A stretch of 64,000 bases of DNA from Anaeramoeba ignava (GCA_028826165.1 JAPDFW010000063.1:1302001-1366000); one strand, 5' to 3'; counted from the first letter of the stretch, positions 22,110-35,215 are shown. A program made the numbers and translations. Notes: generated by a model from the letters alone, not told the origin.

Positions 22110-25100
22110 TCAATTAACCCAAAAACTTTCGAATAATAATGAATCCAATGGTGGATAAAGCCAATTATTTGGAGATTCTTTAATTCTAAATATATGTTCT
22201 TCAATTTGTTTAGTTATTTGAGTATTTGATTTTCCTGAATTAAGTTCAAGTTTTTCTGCAAAATTATGTTTTGGAGAATAAGTGATATTTGTTAATTTAT
22301 CTCCATCAAGAAATTTCATTTCTGTTTGTTTATCTGGATTGAATTTCTCATCATCCCAATAAGAAGTAACTTTACTTCCATTATGAAAAGAGATTGAACC
22401 TTTTCCTTTTTTCTATTCAATATTTAATATTTAATATTTAATTTAATATTTATATTTTAATATTTAATATTTAATATTTATTTAATATTTAATATTTATT
22501 TAATATTTAATATTTATTTAATATTTATTTAATTTTTAAAATATTTTAAATATATTTAATATTTAATATTTAAATTTATTCATTTTAAAATATTTTACTT
22601 TTCCTTCAACAAGATTCATTTCAGATTCAAATCTATCTTCAATAATATGTTTAATTTTTCCTGTAGGAATTCCATTTTGAAATTGTCCAATAATTTTTTC
22701 TAAAATTTTAATTGGAATATTTGGAAAATTATCTTGTATTTGGATATTATTATTATTATTTTGGTTGTTAGATGTATTTGAAATTTCAATTTTATGAATA
22801 GGAAATGATTTTAAGGCTCTTTTTAATTCACCAAAACCATTTGGAAAATCTTCTTTCCATTCACCATCATAAGATAAATTTGAGTTAATAAATTCACCTT
22901 TTCCATGTCTACAATCATCCAACCATTCACCAGAATAACTTTTACTTGAATCATAAACGATAGTACCAAAACCACATTTTAGATCATTTTTCCATTCACC
23001 AGAATAAATTTGGGATGAATTTTTTGTAAGTGTTCCTTCTCCATTTCTCTAAATATTTTTATAAATTTGAATATTTTTATATATTTAAATATTTATATAA
23101 ATTTAAATATTTTTATATAAATTTGAATATTTTTTTATAAATTTGAATATTTTTATATATTTAAATATTTTTATATAAATTTGAATATTTTTATATATTT
23201 AAATATTTTTATAAATTTAAATATTTTAATATAAATTTAAATATTTTTATAAATTTGAATATTTTTATAAATTTAAATATTTATATAAATTTAAACATTT
23301 TAATATATTTGAATATTTTTATATATTTAAATATCCTGGATTCTATACCAAATTATCTTTCCAAAAACCAGAATAAACATCTCCATTTGAATAATTCTGT
23401 GTTCCTTTTCCATTTCTCAAATCATTTTTCCATTCACCTTCATATTTTTCATTATTATCAATAAAAGTACCAAAACCATCACGGAAATTATTTTTAAAAC
23501 TTCCTTCATAAACAGAACCATTTGGCAATTTAAGAATTCCTTTTCCATGATAAAGATCATTCGAAAAATCACCAACATAAGAAGAACCATCAAAAAATAA
23601 CAACTCTCCTTTTCCATTCCTTTTTCCATAAAAATAGTCTCCAATAAACTTTGAACCTGATTTGTAAATAACTTCACATTTTCCATTCAAATGATCATGT
23701 TTCCATGTTCCTTTAATAACATCTCCATTAGGGAAAGTGAGAACACCTTCACCATTCTTTTTTCCTCTCAGAAAACTTCCTTTATAAAAAGTTCCATTAG
23801 GATAACGAAGCTCACTTTCGCCTGTGGATATGGCATCTTGGAAATATCCTGAAAATTCTGTTTGATTATGAAATACATATTTCACAAATCGTGGTTGATT
23901 TGATGTAATTTCTTCCATTGTGAATCCACATTCAGTTACCATATTGTTAAGTGTATTTTCAATGAATTCTGTCTTAGTTGGTAATTCAATTTTTATTCTT
24001 CTTTCTGGAACAATAATTTCGAATTCATCAAGAGTTGAGATTGTGTATTGCTTTGAATCTCTGTTTTGATTTTGTGATTTGATTTTGCTATGAACTTTGT
24101 TATGAGTTTGGAATAAATTCTGATTGAAATTTTCAATTTGGTTTTGATTTTCATTTTCATTTTCACTGTCACTTTGATTTTCATTTTGATTTTCATTTTG
24201 ATTTTGATTTTCACTTTGATTTTCACTTTGATTTTCACTTTGATTGAAAATTTGTCTTTCAGTCTCAGTTTCAGTTTCATTTTCGGTCTCAGTCTCATCC
24301 AAATTCAAAATACCAAGATGATCTTTTCCAGAGGCTCTTTCTTTCAACCAAACAAGATTAATAGAAACAAAATAATCCAAAGAATAAACAGAAGATTTTT
24401 CGTCAGGAAGACACCAAGCAATAGCATTGGTGAAGAGATATAACTGGACGGATTTGCCGTTCATTTTTGGATTGTAGTCATATTTGGTAACTTTTCCAAC
24501 TTCAACACGAGAAATTTTGAGTTTTGAAATGAGTTCCTCAGATTGAGGATCAAGAATGATATCGTTGGAAATTTTCTGCTGAACAAAAATTGTGATTTCT
24601 TTGAACTCTTCCTGAAGTTTAATAAGATTTGGGATATCAGGATGATCTCTAGGTGTGATAACATAAAATTGCTTAACAAAAGATGCATATTCTTCAAGTC
24701 TTTCAATTGGAAGATTAAGAATATAACTGATATCGATTGGGATTTCGCTTTTGGAAATCAACTTGCGGATAAAACTTCCAGTTATTCTGGAACTCATCAT
24801 TCTTTCCAATTCTTTCATAATTATTTTCTGATTATTAACATAACCAAGATAATTTTCTTTGAATCCTGAAATAAATTCCAAAAAAACATCTCCAATGCAA
24901 CTTTGATAATTCCATTTCATTTTGCGACCTGCGAGTCTTGGAAAATAGCAATTTATTCATTGTATAAATATCCGATATTGGCTTGAAAATTAAATCAAAG
25001 GTTTCCTGTTGGATTGATGTTCCAATTTCAAGTGAAAGGGGTTTAATAATAAAATCGGAAAACATTGATAATTTCTCGATAAAAGCTTGTTCGTAATAAT

Positions 25101-26192
25101 AGAGTCTGTTGAAAATTTCATCTCTTGCTGTTTCCGGTCCTCGTGGTTCGTTTCCTGTGTGTATTCTGTGCCAATCAAGTATTAATGCTTTATAAGAGTC
25201 TGATTTTTTGAATTTTGCAAATGAATCGATTTCCATTAATCTTTTGATGGCATCAATTGCTTCATCGAATAAATCTTGACTGATAATTCCATCGTTGATA
25301 TTTTGTAATATTTTTTGTCGTGTTGTTGAATCTATGTTGATTTCATATTGACTTCCTGTTTTGACGAACTTAATTTAATTTAATTTGATTTAATTTATAA
25401 TTTATTTATAATTTTATTTATAATTTAATTTATAATTTAATTTATAATTTAATTTATAATTTAATTTAATTTATAATTTAATTTATAATTTATAATTTAA
25501 TTTATAATTTAATTTATAATTTAATTTATAATTTAATTTAATTTATAATATAATTTTAATTTATATTTTTTTACTTTGTTTAAAATATCAGGAATTTTTC
25601 CAACTCTTTCAACAGGATCAATAATTTCTTGATATTCACGAGCAGTTTTCCAAAATAAAATATTTTCAAGGGAAAGTTGTTTACAGAGAAAATATTGAAA
25701 ATAAGCAAGAGAAATATCATGATTTAAAATCTGGTCGAAATTTGACATTTCTTCAGGAATAACATTTGGGTCAAAATCATCAAGATCCGAATCAACTTCC
25801 TTGACAAAAGGATCTTGTCTCAAAAACGATTTTGCAGAACGTTCAGGATTGAATGTTTGAGTTTTGAATGTGGAATACATTGCATATTCAATTATTGGAT
25901 TCACTAAAGCATCGGGTGAATTTCTTTCTTCTTTTTTTGCCTTTTCTTCTTCCGTTTTTGGATTGATTAATCTTGAATCTGTTGCCGAACTGAATCGACG
26001 AAGTGATGGTTTTTTCATTAATTGAATTTGTTGCGCTTTTTTTTGTTGTTTTATTTGCTCTCTTTGTTGTCGTCGTTTTCGTATTTTAGACTCTTTTTCT
26101 TGTTTTCGTATTTCTTTTAATTTTTGTTTTTCAAGTTTTTGTTGTTCTTTTTGTTGTTCTTTTTCTTGTTTGGTTTTTTTTTTCGTACTCAT
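22110..26192 (-). CDS. RGS-RhoGEF(DH)-PH-MORN multidomain signalling protein
   Basis: Model: complement(join(22110..22412, 22599..23048, 23349..25368, 25575..26192)). Order of domains: a basic coiled N-terminus; an RGS domain split by intron 1 (DISLAYFQYFLCKQLSLENI, then DLFDEAIDAIKRLMEIDSF); a DH domain for Rho-type GTPase exchange (ETARDEIFNRLYYYEQAFIE through WNYQSCIGDVFLEF); a PH domain (VGKVTKYDYNPKMNGK to SLDYFVSINLVWLKERASGK); a Glu/Asn/Gln insert; then about eleven MORN repeats (YKGSFLRGKKNGEGVLTFPN and relatives). This could couple heterotrimeric G-protein and Rho signalling at membranes. The DH frame breaks near 24932-24945, where one extra base separates NKLLFSK from LAGRKMKWNY. 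Remaining junctions are in phase. Domain calls are firm; the biological role is inferred. Confidence 0.88.
22416..22560. repeat. TTTAATATTTAA repeat in RhoGEF intron 3
   Basis: Short AT repeat making up almost the whole intron. Confidence 0.8.
23051..23335. repeat. ATATTTTTATAAATTTGA repeat in RhoGEF intron 2
   Basis: Period of about 17 to 22 bp, with TATATATTTAA variants; it fills the intron between MORN-encoding exons. Confidence 0.8.
25375..25572. repeat. TTTATAATTTAA repeat in RhoGEF intron 1
   Basis: 12-bp TTTATAATTTAA array interrupting the RGS coding region; nothing else is seen in it. Confidence 0.85.
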
Positions 26193-26264
26193 TATTGAAA
26201 AATTTGAAATGAAAAAAATGAAAAAAAAAAATTGGAAAAAAAAATGAGGAAAAAAGAAATTCTC

Positions 26265-28930
26265 TTGATGATTTAAAATTGATTTAAAATTGATATAAAA
26301 TTGATTTAAAATTAATATAAAATTGAATTAAAATCGATATAAAATTGATTTAAAATTGATATAAAATTGATATAAAATTGATTTAAAATTGATTTAAAAT
26401 TGATTTAAAATTGATTTAAAATTAATTTAAAATTGATTTAAAATTAATTTAAAATTGATTTAAAATTAATTTAAAATTGAATTAAAATCGATATAAAATT
26501 GATATAAAATTGATTTAAAATTAATATAAAATTGATTTAAATTTGATTTAAAATTGATTTAAAATTGATTTAAAATTGATTTAAAATTGATTTAAAATTA
26601 ATATAAAATTGATTTAAAATTGATTTAAAATTGATTTAAAATTGATTTAAAATTGATATAAAATTGATTTAAAATTAATTTAAAATTGTTTTAAAATTGA
26701 TTTAAAATTAATATAAAATTGATATAAAATTGATATAAAATTGATTTAAAATTGATATAATATTGATTTAAAATTGATTTAAAATTGATTTAAAATTGAT
26801 TTAAAATTAATATAATATTGATTTAAAATTGATATAAAATTGATTTAAAATTGATTTAAAATTGATTTAAAATTGATTTAAAATTGATTTAAAATTGATT
26901 TAAAATTGATTTAAAATTGGTATAAAATTGATTTAAAATTGATATAAAATTGATTTAAAATTGATTTAAAATTGATTTAAAATTGATTTAAAATTGATTT
27001 AAAATTGATATAAAATTGATTTAAAATTGATATAAAATTGATTTAAAATCAATTTAAAATTGATATAAAATTGATATAAAATTGATTTAAAATTGATATA
27101 AAATTGATATAAAATTAATATAAAATTGATTTAAAATTGATATAAAATTGATATAAATTTGATATAAAATTGATATAAAATTGATATAAAATTGATTTAA
27201 AATTAATTTAAAATTGATTTAAAATTGATTTAAAATTGATATAAAATTGATTTAAAATTGATTTAAAATTGATTTAAAATTGATTTAAAATTGATTTAAA
27301 ATTGATTTAAAATTGATTTAAAATTGATTTAAAATTGATTTAAAATTGATTTAAAATTGATATAAAATTGATATAAAATTGATATAAAATTGATATAAAA
27401 TTGATTTAAAATTAATATAAAATTGATTTAAAATTGATTTAAAATTGATATAAAATTGATTTAAAATTAATTTAAAATTGATTTAAAATTGATTTAAAAT
27501 TGATATAAAATTGATGATTTGATTTTAAAAATTGATTTAAAATTGATTTAAAATTGATTTAAAATTGATATAAAATTAATATAAAATTGATATAAAAATT
27601 GATATAAAATTGATTTAAAATTAATATAAAATTGATTTAAAATTGATTTAAAATTGATTTAAAATTGATTTAAAATTGATTTAAAATTGATTTAAAATTA
27701 ATATAAAAATTAATTTAAAATTGATTTAAAATTGATTTAAAATTGATTTAAAATTGATTTAAAATTGATATAAAATTGATTTAAAATTGATATAAAATTG
27801 ATTTAAAATTGATTTAAAATTGATATAAAATTGATTTAAAATTGATATAAAATTGATATAAAATTGATTTAAAATTGATATAAAATTGATATAAAATTGA
27901 TTTAAAATTGATATAAAATTGATTTAAAATTGATATAAAATTGATATAAAATTGATTTAAAATTAATATAAAATTGATTTAAAATTGATTTAAAATTGAT
28001 TTAAAATTGATTTAATATTGATTTAAAATTAATTTAAAATTGATTTAAAATTGATTTAAAATTGATATAAAATTGATTTAAAATTGATTTAAAATTGATT
28101 TAAAATTGATTTAAAATTGATATAAAATTAATATAAAATTGATTTAAAATTGATATAAAATTAATATAAAATTGATATAAAATTGATATAAAATTGATAT
28201 AAAATTGATATAAAATTGATTTAAAATTGATTTAAAATTGATATAAAATTGATTTAAAATTGATATAAAATTGATATAAAATTAATATAAAATTAATATA
28301 AAATTGATTTAAAATTGATTTAAAATTGATTAAAATTGATTTAAAATTGATTTAAAATTGATATAAAATTGATATAAAATTGATTTAAAATTGATTTAAA
28401 ATTGATTTAAAAATTGATTTAAAATTGATTTAAAATTGATTTAAAATTGATTTAAAATTGATTTAAAATTAATATAAAATTAATATAAAATTGATATAAA
28501 ATTGATATAAAATTGATTTAAAATTGATTTAAAAATTGATTTAAAATTGATTTAAAAATTGATTTAAAATTGATTTAAAATTAATATAAAATTAATATAA
28601 AATTGATATAAAATTGATTTAAAATTGATTTAAAATTGATTTAAAATTGATATAAAATTGATATAAAATTGATATAAAATTGATTTAAAATTGATTTAAA
28701 ATTGATTTAAAATTGATTTAAAATTGATTTAAAATTGATTTAAAATTGATATAAAATTGATTTAAAATTGATTTAAAATTGATTTAAAATTGATATAAAA
28801 TTGATTTAAAATTGATTTAAAATTAATTTAAAATTGATATAAAATTGATTTAGATTTAGATTTAAATTTGATTTAAAATTAATATAAAATTGATTTAGAT
28901 TTAGATTTAGATTTAAAATTGATTTATTCA
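26265..28930. repeat. 11-bp minisatellite (TTGATTTAAAA/TTGATATAAAA)
   Basis: About 2.65 kb, some 240 tandem copies of an 11-bp unit with two main alleles, TTGATTTAAAA and TTGATATAAAA, plus TTAATATAAAA. Length changes are rare (a few 12-bp units near 27590 and 28410), so the period is tightly kept. It lies between the RhoGEF start and the 3' end of the receiver-like gene. No AG or GT dinucleotide occurs in the consensus. Confidence 0.95.
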
Positions 28931-28949
28931 AGAAAACAAAAAAAAATAG

Positions 28950-31044
28950 TTAAAATAGCATAAATTGTTTTGCATCCTTGAGATTCTTAGCAAACCAAAC
29001 ATTTGAATATTTTGAATAAAAATTATCAGTTAACTTCGATTTTTTAGAAGGAAAAACCAAAATGGGAATATTGGAAGCCAAAGTTGAACGAACAAACTCG
29101 ACAAGAGATTCAGAAATTTGATGATGAGCAACAATCCTAATAGAAAAAGCACTTGTTTCGAAACTCAAAGAATTTTCAAGAAAACATATGTTTTTAGAAA
29201 GAGGATCAGTTGAGTCATTTGGAACCTTAACAGAATGACATTTGAAAAAATGTTTAATAGCTTCTTGAGCTGTGATTAAATCGGGCTTAATAAATACGCA
29301 TTTGACACCGGATTTATTCATCAGAAATCTTTCAGTGCGCTTGTTGGAGTATGAGTCAATATCGACCCAAAGCAGTGTTCTTGAGGTGAGTTTTTTCTCA
29401 GGAGCGACAAAGTGGGTCAGCAAGCAGAAAGACTCGTAGCGAATATGGTCCGAGTATGTGAGGCATCTGAGAACAATCTTGTTGATCAAATTTGAGACGG
29501 TTTCAAATTGGGATTTTTTTTCAAGAAACGAGTTGCAAAACATCCGAAGACTTGAAAGCAGATCGGTGAGTTCTGTGAAGATGAAGAGACAACCGGTCAC
29601 GGGAATGTCGAGAGACTCATGAATCGAGGTTGAATCGTCAGAGAAGCTGTCGGGGAAATCGATGTCGTTTTGGGAATGGGTTGAGATTGAGGATTTTGGA
29701 TCGAGGGAAACGGTTTTTTTTATTGGGAAAAAATTCTCGCTTGAAATATGCCTGCGAGAAAGGGGATTGCTCAAGGGTTTAGACAAGGTGTCTGAGCTCT
29801 CGTAAATTATATTGAGATCCTGATAAAATAAGGGAATCAATTTTCGGTCAATTTTGACCCTATTGTAATTGAGTTTGGACACTGCTTTGAGTTTGGCGAC
29901 GAGATTCTCGTCCTTGCGCAACATATTGATCCTCGTCTCGAGCGTGTTGAGATACTTGAGCGAGGAGTTGAGCGATTCTATGAAGCGGTTGTAGCTCTGT
30001 GGCGAAGGCGGGTAACTGAAAATGGAACAGAAATGGAAAAAGGATTTTCGGGATGTCAGTCACCCACACGTTTTGGAACCCCTTCTCAGCAATGAATGAT
30101 TTATAGATCTCGATCGTCATATCGTTTGTGGTCGCGTTGTTCGGACAGTATATCAAAATGGGGAATTCTACGCACTTGATTTCCTTGCGCAGAATGGGGA
30201 CAAACTCCAGAGCCGTTTCGGCAGCAATAATGGCACGGATCTCGCCGCGAACAGAACCGCGGAAGTAGCTGTGGTAGATCTGGTTGATGTACTTCTTATT
30301 TGGCTGCGTTGTGTAGCTCACGATGAAATTGACATCTTCGATTTTTTTCAATTCATTCACAATGTCTTTTCGCAATTCATCTTGTTCTGGATTTGCCGAG
30401 TCGAACCAGATCACCTTGAAACTAGGAACATACTCCTCATCAACGCGCACGTGAGTTTTCTTGTTGTTCAAATGATTAAAGTGGAACGCGTCGATCTTAT
30501 TTTTTGACGTCGAAATTGAAACCGTTTCTTCAATTGATTCACTTGAGTCCGAATTTTCAGGTGATTCATCGCTTTCCGCGTCTGGATACACCCCATCCAA
30601 TTGCGCCCCATTAGTCCTCGAGAGCGACCCCATCTGGAAGAACTTCGGCATGCGGGGATGATCAATGATGTCGTTGTTATTTTTATAAGAATGCAATTTC
30701 CGGCTCAATGACAGCAAGTTAAGAATGTGATATATTGGGATTTGTAGTCCAGATTTGAACATCTCCTGGTTGAGATCAAGCTCCGCAAATTTGTTCTGGA
30801 AATCTTTCATGCTGAGTTGAACAAACCAATGATAAAGATGAAAGAGATTTGTTTGTTTCGTCGAAATTCGTTTTATATTCTCTGGCATCGCAATTATGTC
30901 CCGAATAATCACAAATTTCTTGCTGAGTCTTCCTGAAGGGAAACATTCTATGAACAGATTGATCATGTCAAGTAGATCCTTCGCTTGTATTTCTGCGCTC
31001 AAGTAGTTTCGGTTTTTTTCTTGTTCATGCATCTCCGTGCTCAA
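28950..31044 (-). CDS. Unrecognised protein with two receiver-like alpha/beta halves
   Basis: Model: complement(join(28950..30015, 30068..31044)), 680 aa, with one 52-nt pyrimidine-rich intron that carries the first half (ending FQNV) into YPPSPQSYNRF. I do not recognise the family. The N-terminus is helical. Two segments look alike: FKVIWFDSANPEQDELRK with RAIIAAETALEFVPILRK and FPILIYCPNN, versus RTLLWVDIDSYSNKRTERF with IRIVAHHQISESLVEFVR and IPILVFPSKK. Each is followed by a similar NV-containing strand and helix. The pattern (hydrophobic strand ending in D, helix, later PILV strand) recalls response-regulator receiver folds without a clear phospho-acceptor, but this is inference. Between the halves is a Ser/Asp-rich linker. 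Base composition and codon use are GC-richer than neighbouring genes (many CTC, CGC, GCG, TCG codons). Confidence 0.7.
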
Positions 31045-31414
31045 CGTTTCCTTGTGGATTGGCGTGAATGATACTTGGCTGATCTTTTTATATGCGCAGT
31101 TTTTTGATTGTTTTTATTTTTCATTTTTTTTTTTTATTTTAATTTTTTTCATTTTAATTTTTTTCATTTTAATTTTTTACTGAAATGCTTCTTTCAAAAA
31201 AATTATTTCTTGTTTGTTTGATTTTTTTTTGTATTTGTGCCCATTTTCCAATTGCAATTTTATAGGGCTGTTGCATTAATTTATTTTTTAAATTAGAAGA
31301 AAAAATGGAAATTTAAAAATGGAATAAAAATGAAAATGAAAAAAATGAATTCAAAAAAAATTATTTTTTTTTTCATAATTTGTTTTTTCATTTTTTTTTA
31401 ATTTTCATTTTAAA
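31045..31414. promoter_or_regulatory. Divergent intergenic region
   Basis: A 370-bp gap between the leftward receiver-like gene and the rightward BTB-TLDc gene, so both promoters lie here. The left part (31045-31095) keeps mixed composition and contains CTTTTTATATGCGCAG. The right part is A/T homopolymers. No defined element can be named. Confidence 0.45.
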
Positions 31415-32884
31415 ATGTCTTCTTCTTTTTATTCAAATACAGAAAAACTTTCAAAAGATTTAGAAAATTTATTTAATCTTCAAAATCAATTTAATGATTT
31501 CGATATAATTTGCAAAATAAATGAAAATCAACAAACTGTATTTAAATGTCATAAATCAATTCTATCATCAAGAAGTCAATATTTTAATTCATTATTTCGT
31601 TCTAAAATGAAAGAATTTCATGAAGGAAAAATAATTTTACAAGATGTTTCAAAAAACACTTTATCATCAATTTTACAATATTTTTATTCAGGAAAACTTG
31701 AATTAACAATAAATAATGCAATCAATATTTTAATTTTTTCAGTTAAATATTTAATAGAAGAATTAATTCAATCTACTTCAAATTTTATAATCCAAAATTG
31801 TGGAATTGAAATTGTTGTTGATATCCTTAAAATTTCTGAATCGCTTGATTTAAATGATTTATCAATTTCTTGTTATAATTTTATAAACTCTCATTTTATT
31901 GAATTTTCTAAATCTTCTTATTTCTATCAACTCGAAGAAAATCAAATTCTTAAAATAATCTCTTCTAATGATATTGCTGCAGAAGAACTTGATATTTTCC
32001 AATTTCTTATTGATTGGGCTAAAAATCAAGAAAATATCCCAAAAAAAATTGATGAAATGGATAATCAAGAAAAATCAAAAATTAAACTAAAATTATCAAA
32101 TTTATTCAATAAAATTAGATTCATTGATTTCAGGAACGAAGACTTCTCTAAATTTTCCAATTTGGAATTGATTCCAAATCAAATTTCAAACAAAATTTTC
32201 GAATATTATTCTGTTGCTCCTTTTGATAATTCAAATTATGAAGATTCATTCAAAAAAATTTATCGAGAAGAAGAAGAAAAGAAAAATTCATTGATTTTTA
32301 CTCCAAGAATTGATTTCCAATCTGGAATTTTCAAAAATATTGGTTATTACAAAATATTAAAAGAATGGATCGATGATCCAATATTTTTTCAATCAATAAA
32401 ATTGGGATTTTCAGCAAAAAGAAATGGATTTTCATGTGTAAAATTCCATGAAATTTGTGATGGGAAAGGAAAGACACTTGTTGTAATCAAAAGTAAAGAT
32501 GGTTTTATTTTTGGAGGATACACATCAGTTGGTTGGGATAAATCAAAAATAAAAGAACATTCAATTTATCTTGGTGATTGGATTAAAGATGAAAATGCTT
32601 TTTTATTTTCTTTGAAAAATCCTTTAAATTCAAAACCTTTTAAATTACCAATAGAACCTGGTCAAGAACTTTGTGCTTTAAGGTATGAACCTAAACATGG
32701 TCCTTATTTTGGAAATTCGGATTTATCTATTGATGGTAATTTAAGAAGTGGAAGTTCTGATAGTCTTGGTTTTTCTTATGTAATTCCAAGTCAATTTTTA
32801 GAATCCGATTTTGAAAATCGGAAAATATTTTCAAATTCAGATAGATGGGAAATTGAAGAAATTGAAATATATTTTCACAATTAG
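31415..32884 (+). CDS. BTB-BACK-TLDc domain protein
   Basis: Single exon, 489 aa. Residues about 25-100 form a BTB/POZ domain (DFDIICKINENQQTVFKCHK, then SILSSRSQYFNSLF and LSSILQYFYSGKLEL), a dimerisation module often used by cullin-3 ubiquitin-ligase adaptors. A BACK-like helical region follows to about 270. The C-terminal half is a TLDc domain, including FSCVKFHEICDGKGKTLVVI, FIFGGYTSVGWD, and the end signature LGFSYVIPSQ, DRWEIEEIEIYF. TLDc domains in relatives interact with V-ATPase or protect against oxidative stress. Start chosen at the first ATG after a T-rich leader, directly before the BTB domain. No intron or frame problem is seen. Specific targets are unknown. Confidence 0.92.
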   Translation: MSSSFYSNTEKLSKDLENLFNLQNQFNDFDIICKINENQQTVFKCHKSILSSRSQYFNSLFRSKMKEFHEGKIILQDVSKNTLSSILQYFYSGKLELTINNAINILIFSVKYLIEELIQSTSNFIIQNCGIEIVVDILKISESLDLNDLSISCYNFINSHFIEFSKSSYFYQLEENQILKIISSNDIAAEELDIFQFLIDWAKNQENIPKKIDEMDNQEKSKIKLKLSNLFNKIRFIDFRNEDFSKFSNLELIPNQISNKIFEYYSVAPFDNSNYEDSFKKIYREEEEKKNSLIFTPRIDFQSGIFKNIGYYKILKEWIDDPIFFQSIKLGFSAKRNGFSCVKFHEICDGKGKTLVVIKSKDGFIFGGYTSVGWDKSKIKEHSIYLGDWIKDENAFLFSLKNPLNSKPFKLPIEPGQELCALRYEPKHGPYFGNSDLSIDGNLRSGSSDSLGFSYVIPSQFLESDFENRKIFSNSDRWEIEEIEIYFHN

Positions 32885-33029
32885 AATTTATAAATTTTTT
32901 TTTTTCAAAATGATTAAATAAATCTTGAAAATTTAATTCAAACATCCTTTTGTATAATTCATTTCTTATTATTAACATTAATTTATGAACTCTAAAACAG
33001 TTTTTTTTTCTTTTTTTTTTTTGAATCAA

Positions 33030-35215
33030 ACCAAAATCAAAATAAAAAGTGGAATAAAAATATAAAAAATAAAAAGTGGAATAAAAATATAAAAAATAAA
33101 AAGTGGAATAAAAATATAAAAATAAAAATAATATTTAAAAATATATTCTTAATAATAAAAATAAATATAAAATATAAAATATAAATAAATTTATTTAAAT
33201 TTAATAATTTAATATTATTTAAAAAAAAGTGGAATAAAAATATAAAAAATAAAAAGTGGAATAAAAATATAAAAATAAAAAATTAATATTTAAAAATATA
33301 TTTTTAATAATAAAAATAAATATAAATTATAAAATATAAATAATTTTTATTTAAATTTAATAATTTAATATTATTTAAAAAAAATGGAATAAAAATATAA
33401 AAATAAAAAGTAGAATAAAAATATAAAAATAAAAATTAAATTAAAAATATATTTTTAATAATAAAAATAAATATAAATTATAAATTATAAATAAATTTAT
33501 TTAAATTTAATAATTTAATATTATTTAAAAAAAGTGGAATAAAAAATATAAAAAATTAAAAAGTGGAATAAAAATATAAAAATAAAAAATTAATATTTAA
33601 AAATATATTTTTAATAATAAAAATAAATATAAAATATAAATTATAAATAAATTTATTTTAAATTTAATAATTTAATATTATTTAAAAAAAATGGAATAAA
33701 AATATAAAAATAAAAAGTGGAATAAAAATATTAAAAATAAAAATTAATATTTAAAAATATATTCTTAATAATAAAAATAAATATAAAATATAAATTATAA
33801 ATAAATTTATTTAAATTTAATAATTTAATATTATTTTAAAATTTAATAATTTAATATTATTTAAATTTAATAATTTAATATTATTTAAAAAAATTAAATT
33901 TAAAAAGTGGAATAAAAATATAAAAATAAAAAGTGGAATAAAAATATTAAAAATAAAAAATAAAATTTAAAAATATATTCTTAATAATAAAAATAAATAT
34001 AAAATATAAATTATAAATAAATTTATTTAAATTTAATAATTTAATATTATTTAAAAAAGTGGAATAAAAATATAAAAATAAAAAGTGGAATAAAAATATA
34101 AAAATTAAAAAGTGAAATAAAAATAAAAATAAAATTTAAAAATAAATTCTTAATAATAAAAAAATAAATATAAAATATAAATTATAAATAAATTTATTTA
34201 AATTTAATAATTTAATGTTATTAAAAAAATGAATAAAAAAATAAAAATAAAAAAGTGGAATAAAAATATTAAAATAAAATTAATATTTAAAAATATATTC
34301 TTAATAATAAAAATAAATATAAAATATAAATTATAAATAAATTTATTTAAATTTAATAATTTAATATTATTTAAAAATAATAGAATAAAAATATAAAAAT
34401 AAAAAGTGGAATAAAAATATAAAAATAAAAAATAATATTTAAAAATAAATTCTTAATAATAAAAATAAATATAAAATATAAATTATAAATAAATTTATTT
34501 AAATTTAATAATTTAATATTATTAAAAAAAGTGGAATAAAAATATAAAAATAAAAAGTGGAATAAAAATATTAAAATAAAAATAAAATTTAAAAATATAT
34601 TCTTAATAATAAAAATAAATATAAAATATAAATTATAAATAAATTTATTTAAATTTAATAATTTAATATTATTTAAAAAATAAGTGGAATAAAAAATATA
34701 AAAATTAAAAAGTGGAATAAAAATATAAAAATAAAAATTAATATTTTAAAAATATTATTTTTAAAAATAAAAAAAATAAATAAAAATATAAATTATAAAT
34801 AAATTTAATTAAATTTAATAATTTAATGTTATTAAAAAAATGGAATAAAAATATATAAAAATAAAAATTATGGGTTGGAATAAAAATATAAAAATAAAAA
34901 TAATATTTAAAAATATTTTCCATTTTTAATAAAAATAAATATAAAATATAAATTATAAATAAATTTATTTAAATTTAATAAATTAATATTATTTAAAAAT
35001 AATTAAAATAAATTAAAATAAAAAATAAAAAGTGGAATAAAAATATTAAAATAGAAAATTAAATTTAAAAATATATTCTTAATAATAAATATAAATATAA
35101 AATATAAATTATAAATAAATTTATTTAAATTTAATAATTTAATATTATTTAAAAATAATTAAATTAAATTAAAAATAAAAAATAAAAAAAATAAAATCAA
35201 TATTTAAAAATATTA
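33030..35215. repeat. About 150-bp satellite array (AAAAAGTGGAATAAAAATAT...)
   Basis: Roughly 14 copies of a unit near 150 bp. Each copy has one or two AAAAAGTGGAATAAAAATAT blocks, a TTAATATTTAAAAATATATT stretch, AATAATAAAAATAAATATAA, and a conserved TTTAATAATTTAATATTATT end. Copies differ by small indels. The array runs from the BTB-TLDc 3' end nearly to the tRNA gene. No coding sequence is seen. Confidence 0.9.

Noticed and set aside
26265-28930. CRISPR-like or centromeric array
   Set aside because: Not CRISPR: units are 11 bp with no spacers. Centromere function cannot be judged from sequence and the H3 variant here has no CENP-A loop feature.
28950-31044. Bacterial two-component gene transferred intact
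   Set aside because: It has a spliceosomal intron, no histidine-kinase domain and no clear phospho-acceptor, so only a distant receiver-like fold can be suggested.
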